Shown here piece by piece: positions 44,442 to 55,837 of a stretch of DNA of 64,000 nucleotides (position 1 is the first letter of the stretch; the number at the start of each line of letters is the position of its first letter). The stretch comes from Diploptera punctata (lineage: Eukaryota > Arthropoda > Insecta > Blattodea > Blaberidae), in the NCBI GenBank assembly GCA_030220185.1, contig JASPKZ010007286.1, forward strand, positions 806,001 to 870,000. The letters are read 5' to 3'. The position numbers and the translations under genes are program-made. The notes beneath the pieces are model-generated. The model searched no databases, was not told the origin of the DNA, and saw only the letters and a program-made list of their open reading frames with translations.

Positions 44442-44603
44442 CTTTCTTCTTTGGTGAGTTTATTTTCACTGGGAGCTGGACTTGAAGCCGTACTTGCATT
44501 TGATATGACAGTGGCCGGACGAGCCATCGTGAGGATCACTTCACCTGATGATCCTCTTTCAGTGGTGGCAGAGCTATTATTGTTATCCCTACCGTGCTGA
44601 TGC
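44442..44603 (-). CDS. SIPA1L: SIPA1L-like exon: Ser/Thr-rich region
   Basis: 1 nt plus 53 codons plus 2 nt. Reads HQHGRDNNNSS, GEVILTMARPATVISN and PAPSENKLTKEE. Acceptor ttttatag|GCATC, donor GAAAG|GTAAATG. The leftover AG joins A of the next exon to give Arg (KEER-LSPRV). Exon length and phase agree exactly with both neighbours, which is the main support because the composition is low complexity. Confidence 0.85.
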
Positions 44604-44725
44604 CTATAAAAAATGTTTATTCTTAAATGTTTCTTAATAAATGTATCATTTCTGACTGAATGACAAATTACATTTGAAGAGAAATTATTTTTTTAAATGT
44701 AGTATTGATTTCCATTAAAAGTCTT

Positions 44726-45318
44726 CTTCATAGTTAAATATGAGAAATAACATTGTGAGGTCATTATGAGAAATTGAACACCCCAGATAGTAAACATTCT
44801 GGAATTTATCAAATTAGTTGCATAGACTGCAATAAAGTATACATAGGAAAAACAAAAAAGGAATTTGGACACTCGCACAAAGGAACACTTTAGAAATATT
44901 AAAAATGGTGAAATTGAAATATCAGCTATTGCAGCACATAGTTTGTTGGAGTCATAAAATTGAAAAAGAGGCCAAACTTGTAAAACATTTGGCAAAACCT
45001 TTAGAATTGACAGTTTGGGAGAAGATATATATTCAGAAAAAGAAAGATCCATGAATTTCGAAATTCCTGATGAATGGAACCCTCATCTTGAAGTTCATCA
45101 AATCAACACCAGATGGCAATGTTATAGATGGAGATTCCAACGAAAATCCAGTAGTCATAATATCTGTTGAAAATGAGAGAGATGTTTAGACGTTTCTTCT
45201 TGAAACTGCAGTTCCCGTGTTTAAGGAAACATGAACTATGGGGCAAGATGTAAAAAAAGATTACTGATTCATTCATGAATTAAGAATCTCGTAATGTTAT
45301 TTCCAATATTTAACTATG
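44726..45318 (+). mobile_element. PLE-C GIY-YIG copy with long 3' end
   Basis: Starts with the long-end sequence (CATAGTTAAATATGAGAAAT) without the inverted arm. It then carries frameshifted GIY-YIG coding (SGIYQISCIDCNKVYIGK), a decayed ribozyme (CTTGAAACTGCAGTTCCC) and ends AATCTCGTAATGTTATTTCC. A SINE 5' scrap lies at 44665-44725. Confidence 0.75.
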
Positions 45319-45594
45319 AAATGAAACATAACCACACATTTCTGATTTTTTTAAACATCGCCATTTACATCAAATACATAAATATTTTAAAATACCGGTA
45401 ACTATATTTAAATAATGATTTTTTAATAAACAGCTTAATTTTATTCATTAAATAGCCTAACAAATGCCACTCTTGATTTTCAAATCCTCTAGATAAATTC
45501 ACTCATCACTATGTGATTCGTTAATTTATCAATGATCTGGAAATCACTCGTAACATTACTTATGATTATTAAATAATTCAAGAAATTAACTTAC

Positions 45595-45785
45595 ATATCT
45601 CGGGCATGCTGCTCAGTTTCTGAAGAGTTCTGTGATGCTGGAAGAACACTTAATGAAGGCCCGTTCCCAGTGGAATTGCACAAGTTTTCTCTTGAGCGAG
45701 AGCGTCCTGTTATAATTGTTTCATTAGCACCAGTGTTGTGACTGCTGTGAATTTTACCAGCAACCGAACCATTTCCCATAACCTC
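45595..45785 (-). CDS. SIPA1L: SIPA1L-like exon: Ser/Asn-rich region
   Basis: 63 codons plus 2 nt. Reads EVMGNGSVAGK, ANETIITGRSRSRENLCN, SLSVLPASQNSSETEQHARD. Acceptor tttttag|GAGG, donor GATAT|GTAAGT (strong). The two leftover bases plus G of the next exon give Met, so the protein runs ARDM-HQHGRDNN. Low-complexity, probably disordered and phosphorylatable (RSRSRE); no named domain. Confidence 0.85.
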
Positions 45786-46157
45786 CTAAAAACAATCAAA
45801 GTAAACAAGATATACCATTTATATAATAATAAATAGTAGTTTTAAAAAACTAAAACAACATGCTTTATTAGAACACGAACTAAAAGAATGAAAAATAATT
45901 TTAATTTCCAACACGCTTCGGACAAAATTAAAGTGGTCAACAAAAAAATCATCTCCAACACATATAGAATAAAACTAGAGTTATCAACAAAAAGAAAATA
46001 ATTTTACCATCAAAAGCATGGGGTGCTCTATATCAATTAATATATTTGATAATAAACAGATATTGGTAAAAGTAAAGTCTCTAAGAAGAAAATGTAAAAA
46101 TCATAAAAAGCACCCCAAGGCAAAACAAGAAACTTCATTATATTTGAGATGTATATT

Positions 46158-47215
46158 TTGACTCACCTCATATTTCTTGATTTTTATGCAGATTAGTTTT
46201 ATTGCTAACTGTGTGACATTTTCAATGCTTTACAACTGTTGTCTTGTGGTTGTCCTTCCTACAAATTGATTTCTGCACCCTCTGTTGGCTGACCGATGAA
46301 CTTCCAAATCAAATTTTTTTCACCGGGAATTTCAAAATTCATGGTTTTCTTTTTATTCTTGCAGATGTAAATTTTCTCCCAAATTGTGAGTTCCTTAGAT
46401 TTTTGGCCGGGTGGAAGAACAGTGCCTTTTATTTACGCACTTTAACAGTACATAATTAGCATGCATATTAATCAAATACTATATTTAACGTATTTCAATC
46501 TGGGAAGTTATTATCATTTCTTTATTTTCTTGTAAATATGAAAATAAAGTGGGACTATTTCCTGTCATGACCACGAAGGTTACAACAGTTCTTACTTCTA
46601 ACCAGCGATAAACCACCGATTATCACACCGATGACCACAGATACACCACCGATGAACAGCGATAAAACACATAGGACCACAAAGTGTACATTTAATCATG
46701 GGATTCACCATATCTGTGGCTTCAACAAATTATGTCCGAATTTGTCTTTTACATATTTAACCGCATAAAATAATAAAAAGGACGTTCACTGGAATTCACC
46801 TACATTAGAGAAATTGATTTAGTTTCCATTCAATGATTTAGGTTTGGTTAGCTTTTAGTTTCCTTGCATTTTAAATCTGATTCAATACGTAACATAAATG
46901 ACCTCTTCATATCTGTTATTCTATGGAACATTCAACATGTCTGACGGTTACAACGTTAAACCATATTTCCACTACTTCATTTCATGATACGTTTCAATAT
47001 TTTGACGATGGTAAAATCCCAGAGGTAAATGGTATCATCAACACTTCGTAATACTTTAAATTACATAAAAAATGGCATAAGTTGCGTAAGTAAAAAGCTG
47101 GTCTTGTACAACCCCACCGATTTTTTAACTGTTTTAGTAATTTTGCCTTAGTTAAAATTCTGTGTTTTTCTGACCATGCATGTGCAGCTATTGCAGATTT
47201 TTTCTATTTCTTCTT
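46158..47215 (-). mobile_element. PLE-P GIY-YIG fragment split by an unknown insertion
   Basis: Minus-sense PLE pieces 46158-46403 (ribozyme-like TTTTGCAGATTAG region, WEKIYICKN codons) and 47129-47215 (AHAWSEKH codons). Between them 46404-47128 (about 725 bp) starts CCGGGTGG and ends CCCCACCG and has a short agattttt/gatttttt flank. It holds an array of CACCGAT-like repeats at 46608-46665. Possibly a non-autonomous DNA transposon. Confidence 0.5.
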
Positions 47216-47623
47216 CTGATTTTCAAATTTATAAGGTACTTTCTATACAATGAAGGTTCTCTACACAAAAAAATAATTTTGGGCTGAACTTTCCAACATG
47301 TGACATGACTTTATAAATTACTTCATAAACTCCTGTCAAATTTTATTCTTAGGGTTTCATTTTTCAAATTATTTCCCACCATTTACAGTGATTTTTACAT
47401 GCTTTCTAATGATTATTTGATTTTTTTTTTTCACGATATTGAATTAAATGAAGACGTGACAGCCATATTGATTTTAACAAATATTTTTTGTTCCAGTGCA
47501 GCCAACATAGAGTCTGTACTAATTAACTTACACTAAATAAAATCAGTGTGCATTCTTCCATAGGTTAGAGTACTTAAATTGCATTAGGTTAGTTGGCAAT
47601 GCAAGTTCAAATGCCATGTATAT

Positions 47624-47800
47624 TAAAATTCATCGGAGGACATTAGTCGGAGTTATGGCTAAGGATGAACATGACTGTGCTTGAAACCGCAGTATCATGG
47701 AAGCATGAATCCTATGAGGTGAGTTTAAATAAAATGTTCTCCGATGAATTTTAATGATTATACCTCATAATGTTTACTTCCCAACATTAATTTAATATGT
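47624..47800 (+). mobile_element. PLE-A foldback, strongly deleted
   Basis: Flanked by catgtatat (47615-47623, 47801-47809). A 16-nt inverted arm (AAAATTCATCGGAG) precedes the sense ribozyme region, which has CUAAGGA in place of CUGAAGA. Unusually, the single inverted scrap is at the left and the long end at the right. AT-rich intron lies on both sides (47215-47610, 47810-48570). Confidence 0.7.
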
Positions 47801-48583
47801 CATGTATATGTTGGCTGCATCCCATGATTCCATAGTATAAACCACTTCATGTCTGGATCATTCTTATTTTACTTGATTTTTTATATATTTTTATTTTTAA
47901 AGTTTTGTATGACTTGTATTTAAATGCGTACATGTACTATAAGTCCTTCTTGCATTGAAGTTCTCATGGAATAATCTTAAACTTGCATCATCAAAAATAT
48001 CACAAGTCATTCTTACATGCCTTTTGTTTTACCATAGCTGGCGGTAAATAATGAAATATAATTTTTCATTGCTTCACGCTCAATTTTTTTTTCCACGAAA
48101 CTAAGTTCCTTTGTATGTAGAAGTTTCTGGAATCTTGGGTCTGAATGTATATAATGTCTTACATCAGCCTCAGGCCCTTAGATTCAGCTAAGATTTTGTG
48201 CAAGTAACAAGCTCTTGCCATCTCCGTAGTAATGCGTGAAGTTACAAAAAGTGTTAGAAATAAGCCATGATCAGGCATTTAATGTGAAGTGAAGTGATTA
48301 ATGTGTTCGTTAAAGTGAATAAATAACCAGAATTAAAATTTGAGCATTCTTAAAATGAATCCTACACCCTACAGTCCATTTCTCGTGGCCTTTGAAAGAA
48401 GTTTGTGAACTCAAACTTTGCCACACAAACAACGTCTGTTGGTGCATGCACATGGTGTATTGTTGGAACTTAGAAACATTTTTCTTGTCACATGATGTAA
48501 AGTATTTCCTAATTTTGATTTCTAAAAAAATCCAAAGGTAGTAAAATACATCCTTGAATTATGTATGAATTATACTATACCTT

Positions 48584-48811
48584 ATTTTAAAAATACAATA
48601 GGAAGTAACATTAAGAGGTTTATTTAATCATTTAGATATTTGGTCTGTCTTCCGGTTGTTTTTGTTGAACATGTTTCAAGGATTCTGAGCCCCATCTTCA
48701 GCAATTACAGTCTGTGATCGCTGAAGATGGGGCTCAGAAGACTTGAAACATATGTTCAACAAAAACAACCATAAGAGGTAAGAATACACAGACCAAGTAT
48801 CTTAGTTATCA
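48584..48811 (+). mobile_element. PLE-J foldback inserted at an SIPA1L splice donor
   Basis: Flanked by actatacctt (48574-48583, 48812-48821). Long end left (AGGAAGTAACATTAAGAGG), short end right. Sense motif 48717-48770 with CUGAAGA (48721-48727), GAAA and ACAUAUGUUC. The right TSD copy contains the last 3 exon bases and the first 7 intron bases of the exon ending at 48819, so the left TSD copy is a second 5' splice site. Confidence 0.85.
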
Positions 48812-48818
48812 ACTATAC

Positions 48819-49105
48819 CTTGCTATTTTTATCTTCTCTCTCTGACATGTAGTCCGGATTAATAAGTCTCATGAGATCTTCTTGTAAAGTACTTGCTGTT
48901 AAGTTGGCACTGTTCCTATTTGAAGAATTGCGAGGAGTAACCCCAGGCCTCAACCTAGCTTCACCAGTATCTCTTGGCCGGGGACTTTGGTTCCTGCTAC
49001 TACCACTGGATGGAGTTAATGTACCAGCTCCGCCACTGTTTTGATTTATTTTTGTAGAACGGCGCAGTCGTGGGGATACATTACTGCTGCCAGCAGACAA
49101 CTCAT
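48819..49105 (-). CDS. SIPA1L: SIPA1L-like exon: Ser/Pro/Arg-rich region
   Basis: Starts with 2 nt (AT) and ends in phase 0. Encodes a basic Ser/Pro-rich stretch (SPRLRRSTK, NQSPRPRDTGEARLRPG) and then STLQEDLMRLINPDYM, which resembles the STIEEDLKKLIDLE segment recalled for vertebrate SIPA1L. Acceptor taattacag|ATGAG, donor AGCAAG|GTATAGT. The exon is squeezed between two PLEs. One begins 47 nt upstream of its acceptor (49152-49645). The other inserted exactly across its donor (48584-48811). Confidence 0.85.
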
Positions 49106-49151
49106 CTGTAATTAATAACTAGAGTCAAGACCAAAAGGTAAACATTTTTCT

Positions 49152-49645
49152 CTTTAACTTTCACAGGGAAAGAACACTATGAGGTTTAATTTAAGAATTA
49201 AATTAATGTTTTTATTACCTCACCTCATATCCTTTTTGTTCTAGACTGCAGTTTCGGAGCTTATCTCCATCGTCAATAGCCTCTGGTCGACTGGTGTTAT
49301 GTCGTTTCTTGGCGGTTTTCTTCTTACTTCTATCGGTGGACAGATGAACCTCTGGATCAGGTCAAAATTTGCGGCAGTTTCGAAATTCATGAGTTTATCT
49401 TTGTTTTTTTTGGATGTGGGTTTTTTCCCAGACTGGGAAAGATAAACTCATGAATTTCGAAACTCCTGCAAAATTTGATCTGATCCAGAGGTTATCTGTC
49501 CACCGATAGAAGTAAGAAGAAAACCGCCAAGAAACGACATAACACCAGTCGACCAGAGGCTATTGACGATGGAGATAAGCTCCGAAACTGCAGTCTAGAA
49601 CAAAAAGGATATGAGGTGAGGTAATAAAAACATTAATTTAATTCT
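49152..49645 (+). mobile_element. PLE-D foldback with ORF arms
   Basis: Flanked by taaacatttttct (49139-49151, 49646-49658). Arms of about 240 bp including codons for METPANFDLIQR on both strands. Sense ribozyme UUGACGA (C3 to U) with GAAA and CUGCAGUC^UAG. It lies 47 nt upstream of the acceptor of the exon 48819-49105. Confidence 0.87.
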
Positions 49646-49735
49646 TAAACATTTTTCTTTACCATTGATTACAATAATTTAGTTGTGTACATTAATATAC
49701 TTATTTCAATCATAGTAACAGCTTTAGCTTCTTAA

Positions 49736-50367
49736 CACATTCAGTACCAGGCACTGAGCAGGGCATTTAAACCCACAGGCCAGCCATTTAAATACTCCAG
49801 CTACCCTTTTCATGACACTTCAAAAAATTGACCATTATTCACAAACTATTAGTCCTAGAAAATTCAAATTTTGTACATACCTAAAGGAGATATCCTAGTA
49901 GGATTTGATGGTGAAATGTGATTGACATCACATGGTATTGGCGTATCAATTTCAGGAAGTGGAAGCTCATCTTCACTTTCACTTTGTGAATCTTCTAATT
50001 TAGGAATCAGTTCATCACCTGAATCATCATTATACAAAATATTCACTAATTCATCTTCAGTGAGATATTTTTATTTCACTCACGCACAAACAACAGCGCG
50101 ATAACGAGAAACATATACGAGTGCATTGGAGCCTGGAGGCAAGTTTGGCTGAACGAATTCACCAAGGTTAAACGTGTCAAACGGGAATAGAAAATGGACA
50201 TTTACATGCCATCTATGATCTCCAAGACATACTAAGCCAACACAGTATTTAGGCGCCGAATATAAACGCGGTTTGTTCGCACCGGCTCTAATACGAGTTA
50301 ACTGACCGATGGCCACATACACGATAGTCTCTTTAAACGCCTTAACTGGTTTACGGTACTGAATGTG
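49736..50367 (-). mobile_element. piggyBac-like element remnant
   Basis: Perfect 13-bp TIRs CACATTCAGTACC / GGTACTGAATGTG between TTAA duplications (49732-49735, 50368-50371). The minus frame near 50060-49864 reads YLTEDELVNILYNDDSGDE, SQSESEDELPLPEIDTPIP, the acidic N-terminal region typical of piggyBac transposases. The catalytic domain is missing. This explains a frame that could be mistaken for a host exon. Confidence 0.75.
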
Positions 50368-50475
50368 TTAAGTTTAATTTAAGAAAGAGGTAATGTTAAT
50401 TTCAAGAATGAAAAAGAAAAGAAAGAAAATGAATGAGCACATATGATGATGCACTTTAAAATGAAATACATAAGA

Positions 50476-51300
50476 TAAAACCAAATGTTTCATACCTCAC
50501 CTCATAGATCTAAGTAGATCACGATTTCGGGTTCATGGCATACCATTGTCGGTACCATCTTGCCGACTGATGTTATGTCAATCGGAAGAACCACTTCTTC
50601 TTCTTCCCTCTGTTGGTGGACCGATAAACCTCTGAATCAGGTCAGAATTTGCAGGAATTTCAAAGTTCATAAGTTTTTCTTTGTTTTTTTAATGTTGATT
50701 TTTCCCAAACCGTGAGTTCCTTTTGCTTAACTATTTGTTTAATTAAACTAGCTTTTGATTCAATTAGATGTTTTTCGGACCAAGCATGAGCAGCTACTGC
50801 TGACTTTTGCACTTCTCCATTTTTGACATTTATAAGATGTTCTTTCACCCTTGTTTTCAAATTTCTTTTTGTTTTTCCAATGTAAATTTTGTCACAATCC
50901 CTGCATTTCATCTGATAAATTCCTGATTTGTTTTCTTCTTCAATTTATTTCATTTCTATTGGTTTTAATTATCGTATTAAGACTGTATTTGTTCTTCAGT
51001 GCCAATCTTATATTAAACTTTTTGAATTTTTTTTTTAAACTTGTGCTGTTTCAATGGATGGTAAGTGAATTTCTTGAATTTTATTTTTCTAATAATTAAA
51101 TTAATGTTTTTATTACCTCACCTCATATCCTTTTTCTTCTATACTGCAGTTTCGGAGCTTATCTCCATCGTCAGTAGCCTCTGGTCGACCGGTGTTATGT
51201 CGTTTCTTGGCGGTTTCCTTCTTACTTCTGTCGGTGGACCGATGAACCTCTGGATTAGGTCAAAATTTGCGGGAGTTTCAAAATTCATGAATTTTGTCTT
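50476..51300 (-). mobile_element. PLE-N GIY-YIG copy with PLE-D insertion
   Basis: Minus-sense. Short-end arm and decayed ribozyme at 50500-50560, ORF 50660-50911 (MKCRDCDKIYIGKTKRNLKT, VKEHLINVKNGEVQKSAVAA, AHAWSEKHLIESK) and upstream linker codons to about 51093. PLE-D (51094 on) inserted there. The same 480 bp reappears at 52618-53098. Confidence 0.78.
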
Positions 51301-51310
51301 GAAGAGCTGT

Positions 51311-52092
51311 CGTCTTGAAGAGCTGTCCTTCTCTCCTTCCATTGGCTGACTGAAAAACCTTGAAACCAGGTCATTCTCACCGGGAATTTCAAACTTCATT
51401 AATTTCTTCTTTTCGCTCTTTTGAATGTAGATCTTTTCCCAAACAGTAAGTTCTTTTGGTTTTTCTATTTGTTTTAATAATTTAGCTTCTTTCTCGATAA
51501 GATGTTTTTCAGACCATGCATGGGCAGCCACTGCAGATTTTTCTACTTCCCCTTTCTTGACATTCCTGAGATGTTCTTTCACTCTAGTTTTCAAATTTCT
51601 TTTACTTTTTCCTATGTAGAATTTCTCACATTCTTCACATTTAATTTGATAAATCCCTGATTTGTTTTCTTCTTTAATTTTCTCATTCTTATTAGGTCTA
51701 CCTTAATGAAAATACCTCATAGTGAGAATTCCTAAAATAAGTAATTAGTTACACTTGTTTTCATATAGATGTCGTTGGAGTGGTCCGTGGTCAGCGTTCT
51801 GCATCATACATCTAGGAAACCAAGGTAGTACTAGGATGGAAAAATTTGCTAAATTTTACTTAGAGGCCTTTCATTCAGGCTTAAGGATCTTTCACGAGCC
51901 TGAAAATCTTAAGACTCAGGACCCACGGCTTAAAGTTCCTCCTGGAGTCTTGCTCCTGGATTTTTCTATCCTAAAAAATCCATCGACCCGGCCGGGTTTG
52001 AACCCGCGACCCTCAGGACCAGAGGCAAGGAGCATAACCACTAGTCCACTGCGGCCGATCATACAATACATAAATTAAGTCGTCTGCCTTTG

Positions 52093-52129
<37 letters not shown>

Positions 52130-52617
52130 GTGAGCAATGAAAACCCCATAACTCCATTTTGGTAAATTTTATAGGAGAAACAAGTAACTGTTTAAATAAT
52201 TATGAAAATTGATAAGCAATAGTTCCCACATATTTTACTACAGAATACAAGTCAAGTTATTAATAAATTTGAAGTCCGTGTTCTTAACAGGTTATGCATC
52301 ACATATTTCTGTGCTGGCTACTGGAGTTATGTGGTTTTCAATGACTGATGGAGTTACGAGATTTTCATTGTCTCATCAATATATATGTATGATTGAAGAG
52401 AAAAATTTTACGCTCAGACTGGGGCTTGAACCCAGGACCTTTGGCTTTCTAGACCAATACTCTACCGACTGAGCTACCTGAGCAAGTTCCAATCTAAATG
52501 CAAATCTTTCTCTTACATATGTTGTTAATTCCCGTGCACCAAATGCTATGAAACATTTGCTTCCATCTTGCAAATGGCAGCTTCTTTATTTTAAGAAGAC
52601 ATCTATTTGGGAATTTG
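51311..52617. repeat. 1.3-kb duplicated segment, copy 1
   Basis: Nearly identical to 56471-57765. It contains PLE-G GIY-YIG coding (minus), SINE-F (51825-52058), an (AT)n run of about 32 nt (52093-52124) and a SINE with head 52412-52483 (-). Its left junction fuses PLE-G in frame with PLE-D codons, making the 151-aa chimeric frame 51139-51594. Its right junction has GACATT microhomology with 52618. Confidence 0.8.
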
Positions 52618-53337
52618 ACATTTTTGACATTTATAAGATGTTCTTTCACCCTTGTTTTCAAATTTCTTTTTGTTTTTCCAATGTAAATTTTGTCACAATC
52701 CCTGCATTTCATCTGATAAATTCCTGATTTGTTTTCTTCTTCAATTTATTTCATTTCTATTGGTTTTAATTATCGTATTAAGACTGTATTTGTTCTTCAG
52801 TGCCAATCTTATATTAAACTTTTTGAATTTTTTTTTTTAAACTTGTGCTGTTTCAATGGATGGTAAGTGAATTTCTTGAATTTTATTTTTTCTAATAATT
52901 AAATTAATGTTTTTATTACCTCACCTCATATCCTTTTTCTTCTATACTGCAGTTTCGGAGCTTATCTCCATCGTCAGTAGCCTCTGGTCGACCGGTGTTA
53001 TGTCGTTTCTTGGCGGTTTCCTTCTTACTTCTGTCGGTGGACCGATGAACCTCTGGATTAGGTCAAAATTTGCGGGAGTTTCAAAATTCATGAATTTTGA
53101 ATTTTGAAACTCCCGCAAATTTTGACCTAATCCAGAGGTTCATCGGTCCACCGACAGAAGTAAGAAGGAAACCGCCAAGAAACGACATAACACCGGTCGA
53201 CCAGAGGCTACTGACGATGGAGATAAGCTCCGAAACTGCAGTATAGAAGAAAAAGGATATGAGGTGAGGTAATAAAAACATAATTTAATTATTAAATTAA
53301 ACCTCATAGTGTTCTTTCCCTGTGAAAGTTAAATAAA
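52618..53337 (-). mobile_element. PLE-N second copy with complete PLE-D foldback
   Basis: 52618-52893 repeats 50817-51093. The PLE-D foldback 52894-53337 is flanked by tttattttttct (52882-52893, 53338-53349). Short end left, long end right (CATAGTGTTCTTTCCCTGTG). Hammerheads on both arms. Confidence 0.85.
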
Positions 53338-53624
53338 TTTATTTTTTCTGTTTGTTTTATAAGTGTGCTTTCATTAATTAATTTTTGTCTTTTAAATGTA
53401 TTTATTTTCATGTACACCATATTTTCTTCATAACCATTGCTTAACTATATAGTATGTACTGACGATGTCATGAAGGAATCTTACTTCTCTTTCTGCAACG
53501 CTCTAATAAATATTACAGATAAGGTTGCAATTTACAAACTTCAAACATAATCGATTAATGACTAATTTTACTGAAGTGACTTCAATAAATATTGTAAATT
53601 ATCAGTATCAAAGAATAATTGTCT

Positions 53625-54015
53625 TCTTCTTCGTTCCAAGTATTAGGCCAAGGCCTGTTACGATCCTATAGAAAATTTTCCCTCCAGCATTCCTTCCAGG
53701 AAATTCTCCCTCCAGCATTCCTTCCCGGAAATTCTCGTATAAGAATTGAAAGCATAATAATAGTCCCTTCGATTGGTTGCCGGCCAAAGGAAGGCAAGAC
53801 CAGTGATGGGGCTGCCATCTTATAACCTCTGGTCAGGCTTTTCTGGAGAAGAAAAGAAAATAAAGGAAAGAAGAAATGGAAGAAAGGAAAGACTCCCTAG
53901 CCCTCGGATGCCCTAATAGCGTCGGGGTCGAAAAAACAAGAGTTTAACCAAGAGAGGTTAGATAGTAAAGTTAAAAGAGTGCAAAATGCAAGTAAGTGGA
54001 AGAAATGTTTTAAAT
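53625..54015. repeat. Dispersed repeat, second copy (empty site)
   Basis: Shares blocks with 9294-9622 and keeps the site GTAAGTGGAAGAAATGTTTT uninterrupted, where the other copy holds an 81-bp PLE-E. 53350-53620 is AT-rich intron. Confidence 0.65.
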
Positions 54016-54150
54016 TTAAGTAATATTTTCAGACATAATTCTGCAAAAGAAATCATAGTAATATCTGCATCTATGAATTCAACTATCCATTTTCTTTAGA
54101 TTACAAAAGTAACAGAAGACATTAGAAGTGAAATAAATAACTTCAATTAC

Positions 54151-54310
54151 CTTCGCTTGGTGCTCCAAAAAGTCGTTCGCTTGCAGAACTAGTATCAGTT
54201 GAATGACCATCACTAACAGCTACACTTCGAGCAGGAGCACACTCTGGTGGCAGACTAGATGACTTGGCCATTTCAATGGTTGAATGTTGATGACTTGTAT
54301 ATTCTGCAAT
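54151..54310 (-). CDS. SIPA1L: SIPA1L-like exon: Ser-rich region
   Basis: 53 codons plus 1 nt. Reads IAEYTSHQHSTIEMAK, then a Ser/Ala-rich stretch and ASERLFGAPSE. Acceptor ttgcattcag|ATT, donor GCGAAG|GTAATT. The leftover G joins the next exon (AT) to give Asp, producing SEDELSAGSS across the junction. No known domain; placed by splice phase and by position between the PDZ and C-terminal exons. Confidence 0.85.
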
Positions 54311-54692
54311 CTGAATGCAACCAAATTCAGCTGCTACACAAATGCTATAAGTAGAGGTAGGATTTTTTATGTACTATAACTTAAGATTGCAACATAGTAT
54401 AATGAGAAGTTAGACTTATGACTGTCTTTTATCTTGGTTTCACACACAAACAGTTGAATAATATATACTATCTGCATTGCAATCTTATCTTTTATTACAT
54501 AAAAATCCTACCCCTGGTTATAAGTAAGTCATGAATTCTAAAATAAGAATATTCTGGAAGGCACACAATTTAATCATGAGCAAAAAATTTAATTTACCAG
54601 CTAAAACATCACTACACTTTCTAGAAAGGGGCTAAGTAGTACCTCTTCCTTTCACATCCGGCATAATGCCAAGTTGAGGGATAAGATAAGTA

Positions 54693-55613
54693 TTTAATTA
54701 AGTTGTAATTAATATTTAATTTAAGGAAGTTATATTTTGATGTTATTTTAATTATATTATTTTTTGTCTGGACATCTTACCTCAATATTAATGTTGATTT
54801 GTTCTTGAACATGTTTCAAAACAATTCTGTTTTATCGTCAGCTTTTCCAGACTATAAAACAGAATTGTTTTGAAACATGTTCAAGAACAAATCAACATTA
54901 ATATTGAGGTGAGATGTCCAGACAAAAAATAATATAATTAATTTAATTAAGTTTACAGTGGGAGGAAACACTATGAGGTATTTATATTAATAAATAAGTT
55001 GGAGAAAATGTTTTAACATCTCACCTCACAAAGTTGTGTGTCTTCACGATACCGGTTTCAGAAGTATAGTATTACTTCCATCTTCAGTCAAATTCCAACA
55101 GTTGAAATTTCGTCGTTAACATCATCTAATGAACTGCCATCTGGTGTAGATTTTATGAACTTGGAGATTAAATTATTCTTGTCGGGGATATCGAAATTCA
55201 TTGCTTTATATTTATTGTTCTGAATGTATATCTTTTCCCAAATTGTTAATTCTAAAGATTTTTCCAAATGTTTCAAAAGTTTAGTGTCTTTTCCGATTTT
55301 ATGATTTTCTAGCAAACTATGAGCTGCAATTGCCGATTTTTCAATTTCACCATTTTTAATATTTCTAAGTTGTTCTTTTGTACGAATTTCTAAATTAGAA
55401 ATGAATTTCGATATTACCAACGAGAATAATTTAATCTCCAAGTTCATAAAATCTACACCAGATAGCAGTTCAGTAATGATCTTAACGACGAAATTTCAAC
55501 ACTTGGAATTTGACTGAAGATGGAAGTAATACTATACTTTTGAAACCGATATCGTAAAGACACGCAACTATGTGAGGTGAGATGTTAAAACATTTTCTCC
55601 AACTCATTTATTA
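54693..55613 (-). mobile_element. PLE-H foldback with GIY-YIG ORF and nested PLE-E
   Basis: Flanked by ataagataagta (54681-54692, 55614-55625). Long end left (ACAGTGGGAGGAAACACTATG), short end right. Minus ORF 55088-55447 (NLEIRTKEQLRNIKNGEIE, ELTIWEKIYIQ, ends EISTVGI) with its TGA directly abutting CUGAAGA of the minus hammerhead (GAAGUA/UACUUC stem II, GAAA, ACCGGU). PLE-E foldback 54705-54940 is nested in the long end, flanked by atttaattaagtt (54692-54704, 54941-54953). Confidence 0.87.
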
Positions 55614-55655
55614 ATAAGATAAGTACTCTATTACTGAAGATATTCTGAATTTTAC

Positions 55656-55827
55656 ATTTTCTTCTTTTACTTTTAGAAGAGTGCTTTGATTAATAAATGT
55701 TTGTCTTTTGAACTTGTTTCTTTTCTTGAGTATCATTTTTACTGCAAAACCATTTTTCGTGGCTACGTTGATGTGTTCTTTTTCTTTTTGATAATACCTC
55801 ATAGTGAGAATTCCTAAAATAAGTAAA
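55656..55827 (-). mobile_element. PLE-G 5' piece inserted at an SIPA1L splice donor
   Basis: Flanked by tgaattttac (55646-55655, 55828-55837). Minus frame YYQKEKEHINVATKNGFAVK, KRNKFKRQTFINQS, the region between RT thumb and endonuclease. Long-end tail ACCTCATAGTGAGAATTCC at the right. The right TSD equals intron positions +1 to +10 of the exon ending at 55838. Confidence 0.75.
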
Positions 55828-55837
55828 TGAATTTTAC

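Noticed and set aside
49864..50046. Acidic minus-strand frame as an extra SIPA1L exon
   Set aside because: It lies inside a TTAA-flanked element with perfect 13-bp TIRs and looks like a piggyBac N terminus. The SIPA1L exons on both sides join in phase without it.
52093..52124. (AT)n run as a regulatory or origin element
   Set aside because: It is a simple microsatellite that differs in length between two copies of the same duplicated segment.
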